A stretch of DNA of 52,757 nucleotides from Flavobacterium sp. (GCF_027531705.1 NZ_JAPZSP010000045.1:1-52757), one strand, 5' to 3'. Shown: positions 24,961 through 33,547, numbered from the stretch's first letter. A program made the numbers and translations. Notes: generated from the sequence alone by a model not told the origin.

Positions 24961-26292
24961 TTATAACAATTCTTTTATTTGAAATCTGAAATTTAGGTTT
25001 TGTCCATTTCTTTCTACTTCAAAATTTAGCCATTTTCCTTCTTCGGATTTTAGAAGATTGTTGATTTCGCTTAAACTCATACTGTTTACAGAATGATAGT
25101 TTATTGTTTTTAAAATGTCACCTTTTTGCAAGCCAACTTCTATAGCTGGAGAGTTTTTCCGAATGTTTGTGATTTCGTAAATCGGTTTTAGTTCAAATTT
25201 GTATTTGAAGTTAGCACTTCCTGCTTTGTTTCCAGATGCATCAAAAGTATTGTCTTGATAGGTTGTTTGAAACTTAATTGTTTCAGAAACCCATTGCATT
25301 CCTGAACTTGCGATTTCAATTCCGCAGCGATTGTATTGAAAAGGTTCACCAAACTTTCCGCTTTTCTTTAGGTATAATTTGCTTTCTTGATAATCAAAAA
25401 TAGCGGTAAAACGCTTCATAATTTCACCACCAATCGAACCTACTCTATCTTGCACCATGTTGACACTTTTTACCGAAATAGTATCGGGCATAGCAACAAT
25501 TGGTTTTTTGAATTCAAAATTTCCTATTTTCAATGTTTCGATTTTGGCACGATTGCCGTGAATTTCACCACTAAATCCTTTTCCTAAATAGTCTTCAAAA
25601 TTTCGTTTAGGCACTTTTATCAAAGGATTTACATCTTGAAATAACCAAAGCGCATCACTATTGCCAAGGTCGAGCAAAACTTTGGCTTCCAACTTATTAT
25701 CATTTATTGTTACTATCGAATTGCAATAGGGTTTTTGCTTTTGAATTTGCATTGGAATAACTTGAAATTTTGAAGCTAACTTATTCGAAATGTTAGTTTT
25801 GTCTTTGTAAACAAATATTTTTTTTCGGTCGTAATTTACTTCAACAATTTGGTTTTTGAAAAAATGATAGCCAATTATGCCGTTTACTGGAATTCCGACA
25901 TGAGATGAAAAGTTAAAATCTTGATCGAGAACTATATATAATTCGTGATTGAAGTCTTTTAGCTCGTTGATTTTTAAAATATTTCCTGATGATTTCAATC
26001 CTTCAATAGCTTCATTTGCACCTAAACCTTTCAGTTTTATTTTTTCAACATTGTTAAGACTTACTTCGGTTTTATCTTCTAAACTTAGTAAAATGGTTTC
26101 TTCAACGCCCGAATCTAAAAGAAAGTTTAATTCGACACCATTTACATTTATGGGAATAAAAATTAGATTATTGATTAACTTAAAAGGAATTACAACTTTG
26201 TTTTTATCTGTATCAAAACGAAAGCCATCTTGGGCAAATCCGTTTTGGCAAGCAAAAAATAAGAAAATGATAATTATCCTTAGGTTCATCAA
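24961..26292 (-). CDS. Retropepsin-like aspartyl protease with C-terminal PDZ domain
   Basis: A 443-residue exported protein (signal peptide to about residue 20). It has two retropepsin-like half domains. The first carries the active-site motif LLDSG (D60-S61-G62); the second has VLLDLGNSDALWL (D208-L209-G210), where the usual Thr/Ser is replaced by Leu. A PDZ domain follows (about 365-440; IRKNSPAIEVGLQKGDILKTINYHSVNSMSLSEI). This arrangement is known in Bacteroidota as 'aspartyl protease family / PDZ' and probably acts in the periplasm. The substrate is unknown. Confidence 0.82.
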   Translation of the reverse strand: MMNLRIIIIFLFFACQNGFAQDGFRFDTDKNKVVIPFKLINNLIFIPINVNGVELNFLLDSGVEETILLSLEDKTEVSLNNVEKIKLKGLGANEAIEGLKSSGNILKINELKDFNHELYIVLDQDFNFSSHVGIPVNGIIGYHFFKNQIVEVNYDRKKIFVYKDKTNISNKLASKFQVIPMQIQKQKPYCNSIVTINDNKLEAKVLLDLGNSDALWLFQDVNPLIKVPKRNFEDYLGKGFSGEIHGNRAKIETLKIGNFEFKKPIVAMPDTISVKSVNMVQDRVGSIGGEIMKRFTAIFDYQESKLYLKKSGKFGEPFQYNRCGIEIASSGMQWVSETIKFQTTYQDNTFDASGNKAGSANFKYKFELKPIYEITNIRKNSPAIEVGLQKGDILKTINYHSVNSMSLSEINNLLKSEEGKWLNFEVERNGQNLNFRFQIKELL

Positions 26293-26392
26293 GATTTTTT
26301 TATAAAATTAAATAAAAACAAGCAATAAAAAAATGAAAATGATTGCTAAACTCTAAAAAATGTCGAAATTTGCAACTCTAAAAAAAACTACG

Positions 26393-27589
26393 ATGCCAAA
26401 AATTTCAAACAAAGGAAAATTAATGCCAGAATCGCCAATTAGAAAATTGGTTCCCTACGCAGAAATAGCAAAGAAAAAAGGTAATAAAGTATACCATTTG
26501 AATATTGGTCAACCCGATATCAAAACGCCCGAAGTGGCTATGAACTCGATAAAAAATTTAGATATAAAAGTTTTAGAATACAGCCATTCTGCTGGTTTTG
26601 AAAGCTATAGAAAAAAACTTTCGCAATACTACATCAACCACGGTTTACCTATAAATACCGAAGATATTATCATCACAACTGGTGGTTCTGAAGCCTTGTT
26701 ATTTGCCATGGGAAGCTGTCTTGATCAAGGTGACGAAATCATTATTCCTGAACCATTTTATGCTAATTACAACGGATTTTCAACCGCTTCTGGCGTGAAT
26801 GTTGTGCCGGTAATTTCATCAATAGAAACTGGTTTTGATTTGCCACCAATTGCTGAATTTGAAAAATTAATTACACCAAAAACCAAAGCGATTCTTATTT
26901 GTAATCCAGGAAATCCAACGGGTTATTTGTACACGCAAGAAGAAATGTTGCAATTGGCAGCATTAGTAAAAAAACACGATTTATTCTTGATTGCTGACGA
27001 AGTGTATCGCGAATTTATATACGACGAAACCGACAAGCATTATTCGGTTATGAATATTCCTGGCATTGAAGAAAATGCTATTATGATTGATTCAGTTTCT
27101 AAACGTTACAGCATGTGTGGCGCACGAATTGGTTGTATTGTTTCTAAAAATAAAGAAGTGATGGCTACGGCAATGAAATTTGCGCAAGCACGATTAAGTC
27201 CGCCAACTTTTGCTCAAATTGCAAGTGAAGCTGCTCTTGATACGCCAGCAAGTTATTTTGTAGAAGTCATTGAAGAATACAAAGAACGTCGTGATATTTT
27301 GATTTCGGAATTGAACAAAATTGAAGGTGTAAAAGTAGCTACTCCAAAAGGTGCTTTTTACTGTATCGCGCAATTGCCAGTTGACAATGCCGATACATTT
27401 GCACAATGGTTGCTAGAATCGTACGATAACAACAAAGAAACCGTTATGGTAGCACCAGCAGCAGGATTTTATTCGACTAAAGGTGTTGGTTTGAACGAAG
27501 TTAGAATTGCGTATGTTTTGAAAAAAGAAGATTTAGTTCGTTCGGTTCAGATATTGAAAGACGCTATTTTGGTTTATAATTCTAAATAA
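26393..27589 (+). CDS. Class I/II PLP-dependent aminotransferase (aspartate-type)
   Basis: A 398-residue fold-type I aminotransferase. PLP residues are NPGNPTG (171-177), D202 and Y205 in ADEVYREF, and Schiff-base K237 in SVSKRYSMCGARIG. IRKLVPYAEIAKKKG at the N-terminus and GQPDIKTP fit the aspartate/tyrosine aminotransferase-like subgroup common in Bacteroidota. The start is taken as ATG 26393, because the 11 extra residues from 26360 are low-complexity and contain GAAATTTGC, a near -7 box. Exact substrate specificity cannot be read from the sequence. Confidence 0.85.
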   Translation: MPKISNKGKLMPESPIRKLVPYAEIAKKKGNKVYHLNIGQPDIKTPEVAMNSIKNLDIKVLEYSHSAGFESYRKKLSQYYINHGLPINTEDIIITTGGSEALLFAMGSCLDQGDEIIIPEPFYANYNGFSTASGVNVVPVISSIETGFDLPPIAEFEKLITPKTKAILICNPGNPTGYLYTQEEMLQLAALVKKHDLFLIADEVYREFIYDETDKHYSVMNIPGIEENAIMIDSVSKRYSMCGARIGCIVSKNKEVMATAMKFAQARLSPPTFAQIASEAALDTPASYFVEVIEEYKERRDILISELNKIEGVKVATPKGAFYCIAQLPVDNADTFAQWLLESYDNNKETVMVAPAAGFYSTKGVGLNEVRIAYVLKKEDLVRSVQILKDAILVYNSK

Positions 27590-27620
27590 CGTGTGTTCGA
27601 TATAAAACCAAAAAATATTC

Positions 27621-27770
27621 ACCTTTTTACACGAATTGCACGAATTGACACGAATTGAAGATGGAATAATTACACCAATAGAATCTGATAAATCAGATTT
27701 TAATTCGTGAAATTTAAAAATTAAAATATATTTCGTGTAAATTAGTGCAATTCGTGTCTAAATTTTAAAT
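27621..27770. repeat. ACACGAATT inverted-repeat element
   Basis: The left part (27627-27656) carries three spaced ACGAATT units; the right part (27702-27760) carries their complements (AATTCGTGAAATT, TTTCGTGTAAATTAG, GCAATTCGTGTC). The whole can fold into an imperfect long hairpin. It is non-coding and forms the first of four elements that fill the 597-bp gap after the aminotransferase gene. Confidence 0.7.
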
Positions 27771-27806
27771 AGCTTATATAGAACTCACGTTAAATAATAT
27801 TTTAAA

Positions 27807-28113
27807 CACTGATTACACAGATTTACACAGATTTTTTTTATTATTGATGCGCTAAAAATCCTTTTAATCTTTTAAATCTGTGGCTAAATTGCATTTTAAA
27901 TTGAAGCCTTTTTTTTTTATGCCACTGATTACACAGATTTTCACAGATTTTTTTTGTTGATTTACTTAAAAATCGTTTTAATCATTTAAATCTGTGGCTA
28001 AATTGCATTTTAAATTGAAATCTATTTTTTTAAGCCACTGATTATACAGATTTTCACAGATTTTTTTTGTTGATTTACTTAAAAATCCTTTTAATCTTTT
28101 GAATCTGTGGCTA
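27807..28113 (+). repeat. Three tandem GCCACTGATTACACAGATT units
   Basis: Units at 27807-27885, 27921-28000 and 28034-28113 recur with a period of about 113 nt including the spacer (TTGCATTTTAAATTGAA between them). Each begins CCACTGATTA-ACAGATTTTCACAGATTTT and ends AAATCTGTGGCTAAA, with inverted ends. No gene, ORF or CRISPR-like unique spacer is present. Confidence 0.85.
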
Positions 28114-28137
28114 AAATGATAAAACAATAAATACATT

Positions 28138-28168
28138 AAAACGTTCTCAATTGAGGGCGTTTTTTTTA
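28138..28168 (+). terminator. Terminator-like hairpin just before the TauE/SafE gene
   Basis: Stem AAAACGTTCTC / GAGGGCGTTTT with two G-U pairs, an AATT loop and eight T. It closes the repeat-filled gap and abuts the promoter of the next gene, probably stopping readthrough from upstream. Confidence 0.75.
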
Positions 28169-28174
28169 TATTTG
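28167..28174 (+). promoter_or_regulatory. -7 element of the TauE/SafE gene
   Basis: TATATTTG is a perfect TAnnTTTG box, overlapping the end of the terminator T run. The start codon lies only 13 nt later, so the mRNA leader would be about 6 nt, nearly leaderless. Confidence 0.6.
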
Positions 28175-28186
28175 AACTAAAAACAA

Positions 28187-28960
28187 ATGGAAATCCTTCT
28201 TATTTCAATTGTAGCGTTTATTGTTGCCATTCTAACTTTTTTTTCTGGGTTTGGATTAGGCACTATTTTGACACCTGTTATGATGATTTTCTTTCCTGTA
28301 GAAGTAGCGATTGCCCTGACTGGCGTGGTTCATTTTTCTAACAATATTTTCAAATTGGTTTTGGTTGGAAAAAATGTCAACAAAGAAGTGTTGCTTCGTT
28401 TTGGAATTCCTGCGGTGGTTTTTGCTTTTATTGGTGCATTGCTTTTGGTAAAAATTCCCAATTTTGAACCGCTTTACTCCTACCAACTTTGGGGCAAAAC
28501 ATTTGAAGTATTTCCCTTAAAACTGTTTGTTGCAGTGCTCATGATGTTTTTTGCGGTGATTGATTTGATACCGTATTTCAGCAACTTACAATTTGACAAA
28601 TCCAAACTACCAATTGGTGGCGCGTTAAGTGGCTTTTTTGGTGGATTGACAGGTGCGCAAGGCGCGTTGCGAAGTGCGTTTTTAATTCGTGCTGGCTTGA
28701 CCAAAGAAGCTTTTATTGGCACAACCGTTGTGATTTCGTCGTTTGTTGATTTTACAAGACTTAGCGTTTATGCTACTCGAATTATGAAATTAGATTTACA
28801 AGAAAACCTACCGTTACTACTTTGCGCCACACTTTCGGCTATGACGGGCGCTTTTATTGGCAACAAATTACTAAAAAAAGTAACCTTGCAATTTTTGCAA
28901 TACTCAGTTGCTATTTTGTTGTTGGTTTTGTCTTTGGCTTTGGGGTTGGGCTGGATTTGA
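28187..28960 (+). CDS. TauE/SafE family sulfite/organosulfur exporter-like permease
   Basis: A 257-residue inner-membrane protein with about eight helices of the TauE/SafE family, whose members export sulfite or other C2 sulfonates. The duplicated family motif appears as FFSGFGLGTILTPVMM (about 19-34) and GFFGGLTGAQGALRSAFLI (about 148-166). A conserved Gly-rich loop precedes each half. It is monocistronic, between the repeat array and an unrecognised gene. The substrate cannot be assigned. Confidence 0.85.
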   Translation: MEILLISIVAFIVAILTFFSGFGLGTILTPVMMIFFPVEVAIALTGVVHFSNNIFKLVLVGKNVNKEVLLRFGIPAVVFAFIGALLLVKIPNFEPLYSYQLWGKTFEVFPLKLFVAVLMMFFAVIDLIPYFSNLQFDKSKLPIGGALSGFFGGLTGAQGALRSAFLIRAGLTKEAFIGTTVVISSFVDFTRLSVYATRIMKLDLQENLPLLLCATLSAMTGAFIGNKLLKKVTLQFLQYSVAILLLVLSLALGLGWI

Positions 28961-29108
28961 GATTTTGTAAGTTTTTGATTTTGTTTGTAAAATAATTTTT
29001 ATATTTGGGAAGCAATTTTTTGAATAAAACGAGCAAACTGTCTATTGATAAATACAATTTATAGATAGCAAAATAATCCAGCGATTACTATTAAAATTAA
29101 CCTTTATA

Positions 29109-29987
29109 ATGAATAAATTAACTAATGATGAAATATCTAAATTAGATAAAATCATAATTTTTCTGAATGACAATAAAGTCTTTCAATACGAAAAAAGCTA
29201 CATAGCAGAAAAATTTAATTTATCAATTGAAGAGTATGATTTTCTATATAGTAAAATTGTTGATTTCTCCCAGAATGAGTTCACAATTGGGAATATTTTA
29301 GATAAGAATTCAAGATATCCATCAATTGAATGCAATTTCTCAACATCTTTATTTATAAAAAATGGCGGATTCAAGCAATATTTTAAATCTGAGAAAAAAA
29401 ATAATACTAATAAAAAGTCAGAAATTGGGCAAAATATTATAGCAAGTAATGTTACTATTAATAATGGGAATATAAAAACACTAAATCAAGAAAGAAGTTT
29501 AAGAAAAAAAAGTAAATGGGATATTATCGGAATTATTTCGATAACAATAGCTTTGCTTGTATTTCTTTTTGGAGACAATGTCTGTGACAGAATAAAAAGC
29601 AAAATGAATAACTCTAAATCAGACAATGCAATAGTTTTTAAAAAGTATGAGAAAAAATTTGATTTACCATACTTGGAAAGTTTTCCAATTTTAGATAAAG
29701 GGTTATTTATTCAACATCATTATGGAGAATTAATTTTTGGAGGATCAAATATTATAATTGTCAAAATAAATGCGAGAAGAGAAAATGGTGAGAAAATTGA
29801 GATTAAAAAAGATGACAATAATAATCTTAACCTAGATATTTTCACTAAACCCTATATTGAATTTTATTACAAAAAAGAATTTTACTCTATGGAAATAGAA
29901 ACTTTAAATTATGGAGAAAGTTTTGTTTGCAAATTAAAGAAAATAAAATCACCTACGTTAAAATTAATTGAATTCGATAAAATTTAA
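29109..29987 (+). CDS. Unrecognised single-pass membrane protein
   Basis: A 292-residue protein I do not recognise. Residues 1-60 are helical and charged, with a helix-turn-helix-like pattern (YEKSYIAEKFNLSIEEYDFLYSKI). A linker with IIASNVTINNGNIKTLNQ, a short beta-like Asn/Gly stretch seen before membrane segments in some Bacteroidota proteins, follows. There is one transmembrane helix at about 137-155 (KWDIIGIISITIALLVFLFG). The C-terminal 130 residues form a probable extracytoplasmic beta-rich domain (KYEKKFDLPYLESFPIL...LKKIKSPTLKLIEF). No catalytic motif is seen. The region is more A/T-rich than its neighbours. Confidence 0.6.
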   Translation: MNKLTNDEISKLDKIIIFLNDNKVFQYEKSYIAEKFNLSIEEYDFLYSKIVDFSQNEFTIGNILDKNSRYPSIECNFSTSLFIKNGGFKQYFKSEKKNNTNKKSEIGQNIIASNVTINNGNIKTLNQERSLRKKSKWDIIGIISITIALLVFLFGDNVCDRIKSKMNNSKSDNAIVFKKYEKKFDLPYLESFPILDKGLFIQHHYGELIFGGSNIIIVKINARRENGEKIEIKKDDNNNLNLDIFTKPYIEFYYKKEFYSMEIETLNYGESFVCKLKKIKSPTLKLIEFDKI

Positions 29988-30061
29988 TAATGCTCGCGCT
30001 AGCCTAAGATAGAGTTTTGCTTAAAAATTTGGATAAGTTTCCTACTATTTTAAATAACAAA

Positions 30062-30547
30062 ATGAACCTAAAAACAAGAAAAACATTAGCACTAATTAAT
30101 ATTCTTTTAGTGACACTAATTTTTATGGATTATTTTTTACCTGGAAGGATAATGCATACACAAGAATTAGATTCTTTTTATAATACAACAGTCAAAATTT
30201 ATGATGGGAATCGTCCAAGTTTTGTAGATCGTAAAATCCTTTTGCTAACAAATGGTGAAACTTTTCGACTTGGAAAAATTCCAAAACGGGATTACCCAAA
30301 AGGGCAAAAAATTCAGATCGTTAAATCCTCATTTACTAACAATATAAAAGAGATAATAATTTTAGGAAACATAAACATAGTAGAAGAAGTTGGTATATTA
30401 TCATACATATTTCTTCAAATTTGTTTAATAATCTCGATGGCTACATGTTTGTTGAATTTGGTTTATAATTCACGAATTCTCTATATACTTTTAGTAATGG
30501 CAACAATGTTTACTTTCATTTTTTCGATTGGCTATTTATTTAAATAA
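30062..30547 (+). CDS. Unrecognised small membrane protein
   Basis: A 161-residue protein starting at ATG 30062 (MNLKTRKTLALINILLV); an upstream TTG at 30017 is possible but has little support. There is one helix near the N-terminus (about 8-24), a soluble loop with a beta-rich middle (YNTTVKIYDGNRPSFVDRKILLLTNGETFRLG), and two C-terminal helices (about 108-128 and 135-157). It has no named family. The 74-nt gap before it contains the unusual GC-rich string GCTCGCGCTAGCC. Confidence 0.55.
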   Translation: MNLKTRKTLALINILLVTLIFMDYFLPGRIMHTQELDSFYNTTVKIYDGNRPSFVDRKILLLTNGETFRLGKIPKRDYPKGQKIQIVKSSFTNNIKEIIILGNINIVEEVGILSYIFLQICLIISMATCLLNLVYNSRILYILLVMATMFTFIFSIGYLFK

Positions 30548-30600
30548 GTCGTTTTAGATAAATATTGTAAATTATTATAAAATTAATAAGTTAGATTTTT

Positions 30601-31128
30601 ATGTTTTGGAATAAATTCAAAAAGAAAAAGGAAAATCAATTCAAATGTTCTACTTGTGGCAAAGTTCATGAAGAGCTAGCTTCTATTGGCTTTAAAACAC
30701 CTTTTCATTATGATATTTTAAGTGACAAAGAGAAAAGCGAAATTGCTGAAATTTCAGATGATTTTTGTGTAATTAATCATCCAGACCAAACTGATAGATT
30801 CATTCGAACCGTGTTGAACTTAAAAACTGAAAATCCATCAGAAGAATTAATTTATGGTGTTTGGGTTTCTGTAAGTGAAAAAAGCTTTAATGAATACAAA
30901 TCAAACTATAATACTCAAACTGAAGAGAAAATATATTTTGGAATTATATGCAATGAAATTTCTGATTATGAAGAAAGTACAATAGGTTTACATGTTAATG
31001 TTATAACTAGACTTGACGACTTACGACCAGAAATAACTCCACATAAATCCAATCATAAATTAGTAACTGATTGGGAAAACGGAATTACATTACATGAAGC
31101 TTATAGTCGAATTGAAAAGATTTTATAG
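30601..31128 (+). CDS. DUF2199 domain-containing protein
   Basis: A 175-residue cytosolic protein of the DUF2199 family. It has the N-terminal Cys pair FKCSTCGKVHEEL, then FHYDILSDKEKSEIAEISDDFCVI, the IYGVWVSVSEKSFNEY core and the C-terminal GITLHEAYSRIEKIL. The CxxC-H motif suggests a small zinc site. Its function is unknown. It lies between an unrecognised membrane protein gene and the convergent arsenite pump gene. Confidence 0.82.
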   Translation: MFWNKFKKKKENQFKCSTCGKVHEELASIGFKTPFHYDILSDKEKSEIAEISDDFCVINHPDQTDRFIRTVLNLKTENPSEELIYGVWVSVSEKSFNEYKSNYNTQTEEKIYFGIICNEISDYEESTIGLHVNVITRLDDLRPEITPHKSNHKLVTDWENGITLHEAYSRIEKIL

Positions 31129-31151
31129 TTTTCAAAAATTCTTAGCTTTTT

Positions 31152-32183
31152 TTAACCAAAACACTTCTTCCGCAACCAGAACGCCACATTTACCAAGATA
31201 ATCAAAGCAGGAACTTCTACTAAAGGTCCAATTACGCCAGCAAATGCTTGCCCGCTATTGATACCAAAAACACCTATGGAAACGGCTATGGCTAACTCAA
31301 AATTATTGCCCGAAGCAGTGAACGATAACGCCACAGCATCACGATAATTGGCACCAATTTTCTTAGCTACAAAAAACATCAATAAAAACATAATCGCAAA
31401 GAAAATCACTAACGGAATTGCAATTCTAACGACATCCGTTGGTAAATCGACAATCATTTCGCCTTTTAGACTGAACATAATTACGATGGTAAAAAGCAAA
31501 GCCACCAAAGTAATAGGCGAAACAAACGGTATAAATTGCTGATTGAAGAACTTGTCACCCAAATATTTTTTTATCGCAAATCGACTAATAACTGCTAACG
31601 CAAACGGAATTCCGAGGTAAATTCCAACGGTTTTTGCAATTTCGGCAATCGTGATATTGAGTTCCAAACCTTTAATTCCGAATAAAGGCAACATGATTTC
31701 CAAATAAAAATAAGCATACAAACTGAAGAAAAACACTTGCAACAAACTATTAATTCCGATTAAACCAGCGGTTAATTCGCGGTTACCTTCGGCTAGTTCG
31801 TTCCATACAATAACCATCGCAATGCACGGCGCAATTCCGATAATGATTAAACCTGTCATATATTCAGGATAGTCTTTTAGGAAAAAAGTCGCCAATAAAA
31901 ACATCAAAAACGGACCAATTATCCAGGTTATAAAAAACGAAGCCTTCAATAATTTGGGCTGTTCAAACATTTTGGGAACTTGCGAAAAATCGATTTTGGT
32001 CAACGGCGGATACATCATCAAAATCAACCCAATCGCCAACGGAACATTCGTAGTTCCAGATGAAAACGAATTAATAAAACCAGCAGAATTTGGAATAAAA
32101 TAACCAATCGCAACGCCAAGTAGCATCGCTAAAAATATCCAAATTGTTAGAAATCGGTCTAAAAAGTTGAGGCGTTTTTTCAT
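31152..32183 (-). CDS. acr3: ACR3-family arsenite efflux transporter
   Basis: A 343-residue, ten-helix inner-membrane carrier of the ACR3/ArsB (BART superfamily) type that extrudes arsenite (possibly also antimonite) using the proton gradient. The helix-4 motif GIAPCIAMVIVWNELAEGN holds the essential conserved Cys of ACR3. FTASGNNFELAIAVSIGVFG is the conserved helix-9 motif. It is last in the ars cluster, 195 nt after the arsC-like gene, with a dispersed repeat in the gap. The 3' end faces DUF2199 with 23 nt between the stops. Confidence 0.93.
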   Translation of the reverse strand: MKKRLNFLDRFLTIWIFLAMLLGVAIGYFIPNSAGFINSFSSGTTNVPLAIGLILMMYPPLTKIDFSQVPKMFEQPKLLKASFFITWIIGPFLMFLLATFFLKDYPEYMTGLIIIGIAPCIAMVIVWNELAEGNRELTAGLIGINSLLQVFFFSLYAYFYLEIMLPLFGIKGLELNITIAEIAKTVGIYLGIPFALAVISRFAIKKYLGDKFFNQQFIPFVSPITLVALLFTIVIMFSLKGEMIVDLPTDVVRIAIPLVIFFAIMFLLMFFVAKKIGANYRDAVALSFTASGNNFELAIAVSIGVFGINSGQAFAGVIGPLVEVPALIILVNVAFWLRKKCFG

Positions 32184-32278
32184 ATTAAACCATTAAGTTA
32201 TTAAGTTTTTTATTGATATTGAATAGATGTTGTTCTTGATTTTCATTCCATTAGTTTAGTAAATATATTGTTTTTATA

Positions 32279-32335
32279 GCCACAGATTTCAAAGATTTTC
32301 ACAGATTAATCCTTTTAATCTTCTTAATCCGTGGC
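32279..32335. repeat. GCCACAGATTT repeat, copy E (short)
   Basis: Begins GCCACAGATTTCAAAGATTT and ends ATCCGTGGC, with inverted ends. It is a shorter member of the family at 27807-28113. It lies inside the presumed ars operon, between the arsC-like gene and acr3. Confidence 0.65.
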
Positions 32336-32378
32336 AAAAAACTAAGATTCATATATAAATTTTAGACCGAAGCCTTTT

Positions 32379-32987
32379 TTATTTGATTTGCGAGAAAACA
32401 AAATACATTTCACTGGCGATTTGTAAACTGCGTTCTGTGTATTTTTCGTTCATTACATCTGTTCCGTCAAAGGCTTTTGGATCGTCGTATTTTATTGGAA
32501 ATCTGGCTTCTGCACCAAAAACCATCGGACAACCTTCGTCCGCATTGTTGCAAGTCATAATCGCTCCAAATATACTTTTAGGATTAAAATCATCAAAATA
32601 CGTTTTAGAAAAACAGATAATTGGATGTTGATTTTCATCAAATTTCACCGCATAAACTGGATTTTGTGCTTCACTCAATTTTTGAATTTCAAAACCTTGA
32701 TTAGTCAACGTTTCAGCAACTTTTGGAAACATAGCTGTTGCTTCCGTTCCACCAGAATAGCAAAATATATTTTGAATTCCGAAATGAAAAGCCATTGTTT
32801 GTGCCCAAATTTGAGACAAATGACTTCTTCGGGAATTGTGTGTACAAATAAAGTTCAGACGAATTTCTTCGTTGGAATTTACTTTGTTTTGAATATACTC
32901 AATCAAAGGTTGCAAAACTTCCTTTCGTTCATTTGGAATAGAAATTTTTGAAATTAACTGTATTGTTTTTGATAGATTTTCAAGCAT
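32379..32987 (-). CDS. arsC: Low-molecular-weight phosphatase-type arsenate reductase
   Basis: A 202-residue cytosolic protein of the LMW protein-tyrosine-phosphatase fold. The P-loop is C48-THNSR-R54 (CX5R, FICTHNSRRSHLSQIWA). TYFDDFNPKS and MTCNNADEGCPMVFGAEARFPIKYDDPKA match the arsenate-reductase-like members found in ars operons of Bacteroidota. The start is taken as ATG 32987; an ATG 18 nt upstream adds VKKIY only. It reduces arsenate to arsenite for the downstream pump, or acts as a phosphatase-like paralogue. Context favours arsenate reduction. Confidence 0.85.
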   Translation of the reverse strand: MLENLSKTIQLISKISIPNERKEVLQPLIEYIQNKVNSNEEIRLNFICTHNSRRSHLSQIWAQTMAFHFGIQNIFCYSGGTEATAMFPKVAETLTNQGFEIQKLSEAQNPVYAVKFDENQHPIICFSKTYFDDFNPKSIFGAIMTCNNADEGCPMVFGAEARFPIKYDDPKAFDGTDVMNEKYTERSLQIASEMYFVFSQIK

Positions 32988-33000
32988 ATATATTTTTTTT

Positions 33001-33045
33001 ACCACAAAGACACAAAGAAGGCACGAAGCTCACAAAGTCTTTATT
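33001..33045. repeat. ACCACAAAGACACAAAG repeat
   Basis: A short A/C-rich direct-repeat block, with CACAAAG or CACGAAG every 8-11 nt. This is a known type of dispersed sequence in Bacteroidota. It lies in the ars cluster between the DUF6428 and arsC-like genes. Confidence 0.6.
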
Positions 33046-33067
33046 ATTTATATCTTTTCATTAAATC

Positions 33068-33547
33068 TTAACAACAACCAGAATCTGGAGTACAACAAGA
33101 AGTTACTTCTTTTTGCTTCCACTCGCCTATTTTAGTTTTCAATTTTTCAACAGGAATTCCGCAATTGTCCTTTGCTAAACAATCTGTTAATTTTGATTTT
33201 AATTGGAAATTAGTTCCGTCAAAATCTAAACTGAATTTTCCAATAGTTTCTTTCATTTGGTATTCTACCTCAATTTCTAAATCTGGAATTTGAAGTTTTT
33301 CTTCAGATAATTCAATAATGTGAACTAATTTTTCTGGATGCAATCTATGATCATAATCATTTGCTTCCCAAAGTTGAAAATTTACCACTTCTTCAGTTCG
33401 AACTACGCCACCACAATCGATGAAATGTTTAGTGATTTTCCCAACTTCTGTAACATGAAAATGATTTGGAACCAATTCTCCATTAGGCAATTGAAAGGCA
33501 ATTTGTGAAAGATTTTTTAACTGTTTTTTTATTTCTGATAGTTTCAT
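33068..33547 (-). CDS. DUF6428 family protein of the arsenic cluster
   Basis: A 159-residue cytosolic protein of the DUF6428 family, found next to arsR/arsC genes in Bacteroidota. It has a beta-rich core (LPNGELVPNHFHVTEVGKITKHFIDCGG, WEANDYDHRLHPEKL) with conserved His, and a Cys-rich C-terminal tail (TSCCTPDSGCC) carrying four Cys in its last nine residues, suited to bind arsenite or another soft metal. It is second in the cluster, 105 nt after arsR. The metal-binding role is inference from the tail and the context. Confidence 0.8.
   Translation of the reverse strand: MKLSEIKKQLKNLSQIAFQLPNGELVPNHFHVTEVGKITKHFIDCGGVVRTEEVVNFQLWEANDYDHRLHPEKLVHIIELSEEKLQIPDLEIEVEYQMKETIGKFSLDFDGTNFQLKSKLTDCLAKDNCGIPVEKLKTKIGEWKQKEVTSCCTPDSGCC

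Noticed and set aside
27807..28113. Possible CRISPR array because of regular repeats
   Set aside because: Units are about 80 nt, with nearly identical intervening sequence rather than unique spacers, and no cas genes lie nearby.
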